From Oscillospiraceae bacterium (GTDB taxonomy: Bacteria > Bacillota > Clostridia > Oscillospirales > Ruminococcaceae): DNA of 6,956 nucleotides. Location of the stretch: the NCBI GenBank assembly GCA_900768735.1, contig CAAGDZ010000030.1:1-6956 (forward strand), read 5' to 3'. Position 1 is the first letter of the stretch. Every line of letters begins with the position of its first letter. The notes beneath the pieces were generated by a model. It worked only from the letters and a program-made list of their open reading frames with translations, ran no database searches and had not been told where the DNA came from. The translations under genes and the position numbers were made by a program. Shown piece by piece: positions 5,855 to 6,956 of the stretch.

Positions 5855-5912
5855 TACAGACGGTCGGTTTTTCGGATATTATTCTTATCAGACTGAAAGG
5901 AATGGTTCGGGT

Positions 5913-6383
5913 ATGATTTTGTATCATGGCTCTTTTACGGAGATTTCAAAGCCGGATTTAGAACACTCGCGTTCCAATGTCGATTTCGGACGCGGTTTTT
6001 ACACCACTCCCATTTATGAACAGGCGGCAAAGTGGTGCGGCAAGTTTATAAAGCGGGGAAAAGACGGCATCGTATCACGCTATGAATTTGACGAAAGTGC
6101 AAAATCCCGCCTTAAAATTCTGAGCTTTGACGCTTACAGCGATGAATGGCTCGACTTTATAATAAATTGCCGCAGAGAAGACGACAGCACGGATTATGAT
6201 ATTGTTATCGGCGGTGTTGCAAACGATAAGGTGTTCAACACAGTAGAGCTGTATTTTGAACAGCTTATTGACAAATCCGAGGCTATAAAGCGGCTGCGCT
6301 ATGAAAAGCCTAACCTTCAGCTTTGTTTCAGAAGCGAAAGGGCACTCGGCTATCTTCATTTTGAAGGGAGCGAAAAGCTATGA
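5913..6383 (+). CDS. DUF3990 protein, putative ADP-ribosyltransferase-fold effector
   Basis: This 156-residue soluble protein resembles DUF3990. Near the N-terminus is LYHGS (residues 3-7), then DFGRGFYTT (24-32) followed by YEQAAKWC, an arrangement like the HGS and GxGxYF blocks of PARP/DarT-type ADP-ribosyltransferases. On that reading H5 and Y30 would be the NAD-binding His and Tyr. The third residue is uncertain: E112 in VELYFEQ or Q136 in LQLCFRSERAL are candidates. YDIVIGGVANDKVF (96-109) is a family-typical segment. ADP-ribosylation activity is inference, not shown. The start is ATG 5913 (GAAAGGAA upstream); the frame runs open back to a TTG at 5829, but residues before LYHGS would be unlike the family. 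Its stop overlaps the next gene's start (ATGA, 6380-6383), a sign of tight coupling. Confidence 0.8.
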   Translation: MILYHGSFTEISKPDLEHSRSNVDFGRGFYTTPIYEQAAKWCGKFIKRGKDGIVSRYEFDESAKSRLKILSFDAYSDEWLDFIINCRREDDSTDYDIVIGGVANDKVFNTVELYFEQLIDKSEAIKRLRYEKPNLQLCFRSERALGYLHFEGSEKL

Positions 6384-6598
6384 ACGCAAATCGTGTACTG
6401 TTACAAAATAAGTATTCCCGTGTTATTGAGCAGTTCGCTCAAAAAGAAAGTATTCCGCTTGAAAAAGCTCTTGATATTTTCTACAACTCCATGCTGTACC
6501 GACTGATGAGCGAGGGAGTGTCCGATTTGCATTGTATGAGCGACGCATATCTTGCTCAGGAGCTTGAAGATGAGGTGAATTTAGAAAAGCATGAATGA
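6380..6598 (+). CDS. Small DUF3791-like protein, third gene of the cassette
   Basis: The 72-residue protein is predicted soluble and mostly helical. It begins MNANRVLLQNKYSRVIEQFA, then has a second helix (PLEKALDIFYNSMLYRLM) and the striking stretch SEGVSDLHCMSDAYLAQEL, ending acidic. I recall similar short proteins, often named DUF3791, downstream of DUF3990 genes, but this one is only distantly like the first gene of the cassette and could be a separate family. The ribosome site AGGGAG (6365-6370) lies 9 bases before ATG 6380, and the start overlaps the DUF3990 stop by 4 bases, so the two products are probably made together. Partner or antitoxin function is possible but unproven. No convincing terminator follows; only an AT-rich 6-bp hairpin (6616-6633) is seen. 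Confidence 0.7.
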   Translation: MNANRVLLQNKYSRVIEQFAQKESIPLEKALDIFYNSMLYRLMSEGVSDLHCMSDAYLAQELEDEVNLEKHE

Positions 6599-6653
6599 TT
6601 TGTGGAGTTTTCACCGATTTTGCCTTTAAAATCTGCAATTGTCCGAAAACCCC

Positions 6654-6682
6654 TTGACAAATCCTGCCGAATATGATACAAT
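6654..6682 (+). promoter_or_regulatory. Promoter of the riboswitch-mntP transcript
   Basis: A consensus TTGACA (6654-6659) and TACAAT (6677-6682) are spaced by exactly 17 bases, with an extended -10 TG at 6674-6675. Transcription should begin near 6689, a few bases before the aptamer. Confidence 0.85.
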
Positions 6683-6693
6683 AACCACAACCC

Positions 6694-6777
6694 AATGAGG
6701 GAGTAGCAAGCATTTCGGTGCAGCAAGTCAACATACTGACCCTACGGTCTGGCTTGCTTTAATTTGCGAGACTCATG
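6694..6777 (+). ncRNA. yybP-ykoY manganese riboswitch aptamer
   Basis: The hallmarks of the yybP-ykoY class are present. P1 forms from ATGAG (6695-6699) and CTCAT (6772-6776), GGGAGTAG is on the 5' side, and GCGAGACTCAT closes the 3' side. AGCAAGC (6705-6711) pairs with GCTTGCT (6752-6758) as the next helix. A distal arm carries GTCAACATACTGACC and a GACC/GGTC hairpin (6738-6741 with 6746-6749). Members of this class bind Mn2+ and switch on Mn export genes. The downstream gene is mntP, which supports the call. Confidence 0.92.
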
Positions 6778-6785
6778 TGTAACTG

Positions 6786-6837
6786 CAAAGCTATACGTGC
6801 GTCCGTACATATCGTCTTTTACTCAGGTATAGCTTTG
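6786..6837 (+). promoter_or_regulatory. Antiterminator helix of the Mn riboswitch
   Basis: CAAAGCTATAC (6786-6796) is exactly complementary to GTATAGCTTTG (6827-6837), giving 11 uninterrupted base pairs. The right arm takes in 7 of the 10 bases of the terminator's left arm plus its loop, so the two structures cannot coexist. This is the expected antiterminated ON state. Confidence 0.75.
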
Positions 6838-6854
6838 GCTGTACCTGTTTTTTT
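6824..6854 (+). terminator. Riboswitch-controlled intrinsic terminator
   Basis: CAGGTATAGC (6824-6833) pairs with GCTGTACCTG (6838-6847) as a 10-bp stem with one wobble pair and a TTTG loop, followed by T7 (6848-6854). It stands 25 bases before the mntP start and would stop transcription when the antiterminator is not formed. Confidence 0.88.
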
Positions 6855-6879
6855 ATCTGTATTTTCGGAGGAAGTCATT

Positions 6880-6956
6880 ATGGAATGGAATTTTATGTTT
6901 TTCGTAAACAGCGTGCTGCTCGGCGTGGGGCTTGCCATGGACGCCTTTTCGGTGTC
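6880..6956 (+). CDS. mntP: MntP manganese efflux pump, first 25 codons (3' end outside window)
   Basis: MntP exports Mn2+ across the cytoplasmic membrane and protects against manganese excess. Only the N-terminus is visible, 25 residues starting MEWNFMFFVNSVLLGVGLAM. The GLAMDAFSV block at the end of the first membrane helix matches the conserved MDAF segment of MntP (formerly DUF204), including its conserved Asp. The ribosome site GGAGG (6867-6871) lies 8 bases before the ATG. The upstream yybP-ykoY riboswitch independently supports the identity, since mntP is one of its commonest targets. Expression is expected to rise with intracellular Mn2+. Confidence 0.9.
   Translation, partial: MEWNFMFFVNSVLLGVGLAMDAFSV

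Noticed and set aside
5829..5912. TTG-started N-terminal extension of the DUF3990 protein overlapping the first cassette gene
   Set aside because: The added 28 residues precede LYHGS, where family members begin, and run through a hairpin region; ATG 5913 has a ribosome site.
1..6956. CRISPR arrays, tRNA or rRNA genes, insertion sequences
   Set aside because: I saw no regularly spaced repeats, tRNA-like cloverleaf, rRNA sequence, transposase frame or terminal inverted repeats.

Overview
The window looks like chromosomal DNA from an anaerobic, gut-type Clostridia. Ruminococcus/Oscillospiraceae-like bacteria are the best guess. The reasons are a rubrerythrin, a Clostridia-style lipoprotein with a Ser/Thr-rich stalk, strong AAGGAG-type ribosome sites, frequent TTG/GTG starts, and a DUF3791/DUF3990 cassette of the kind common in gut Firmicutes. 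This is inferred from gene content; no rRNA or other marker is present.

Layout, left to right. (1) 2-1645: the C-terminal part of a CtpE-like cation P-type ATPase, then rnhA (RNase HI, TTG start) 12 bases downstream on the same strand. (2) 1706-2245: rubrerythrin, preceded by a small perfect hairpin. (3) 2350-2682: an unrecognised small two-helix membrane protein, closed by a long GC-rich hairpin. (4) 2683-2975: an AT-rich spacer with two candidate promoters, then a PgsA-type CDP-alcohol phosphatidyltransferase. This converges on a leftward gene across a strong terminator with U-tracts in both directions (3619-3660). (5) 3679-5133, minus strand: a lipoprotein with a Ser/Thr-rich stalk and two tandem copies of a cysteine amidase-like domain; only the first copy keeps the candidate Cys/His pair. 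Its near-consensus promoter carries two short palindromes, and a leader of about 135 nt follows. (6) 5307-5620: a noncoding spacer with several hairpins and a promoter for the next operon. (7) 5621-6598: three small genes, DUF3791, DUF3990 and a further short protein. The middle one has sequence marks of an ADP-ribosyltransferase fold. (8) 6654-6956: a promoter, a yybP-ykoY (Mn2+) riboswitch with an explicit terminator/antiterminator pair, and the first 25 codons of mntP, the manganese exporter.

Most of the window is housekeeping or stress function: cation transport, RNA-DNA hybrid removal, peroxide defence, phospholipid synthesis and Mn efflux. The less ordinary parts are the three-gene DUF3791/DUF3990 cassette, which is a candidate ADP-ribosylation-based effector or toxin module; the lipoprotein with an active-looking plus a degenerate domain copy; and the fully readable Mn riboswitch expression platform.
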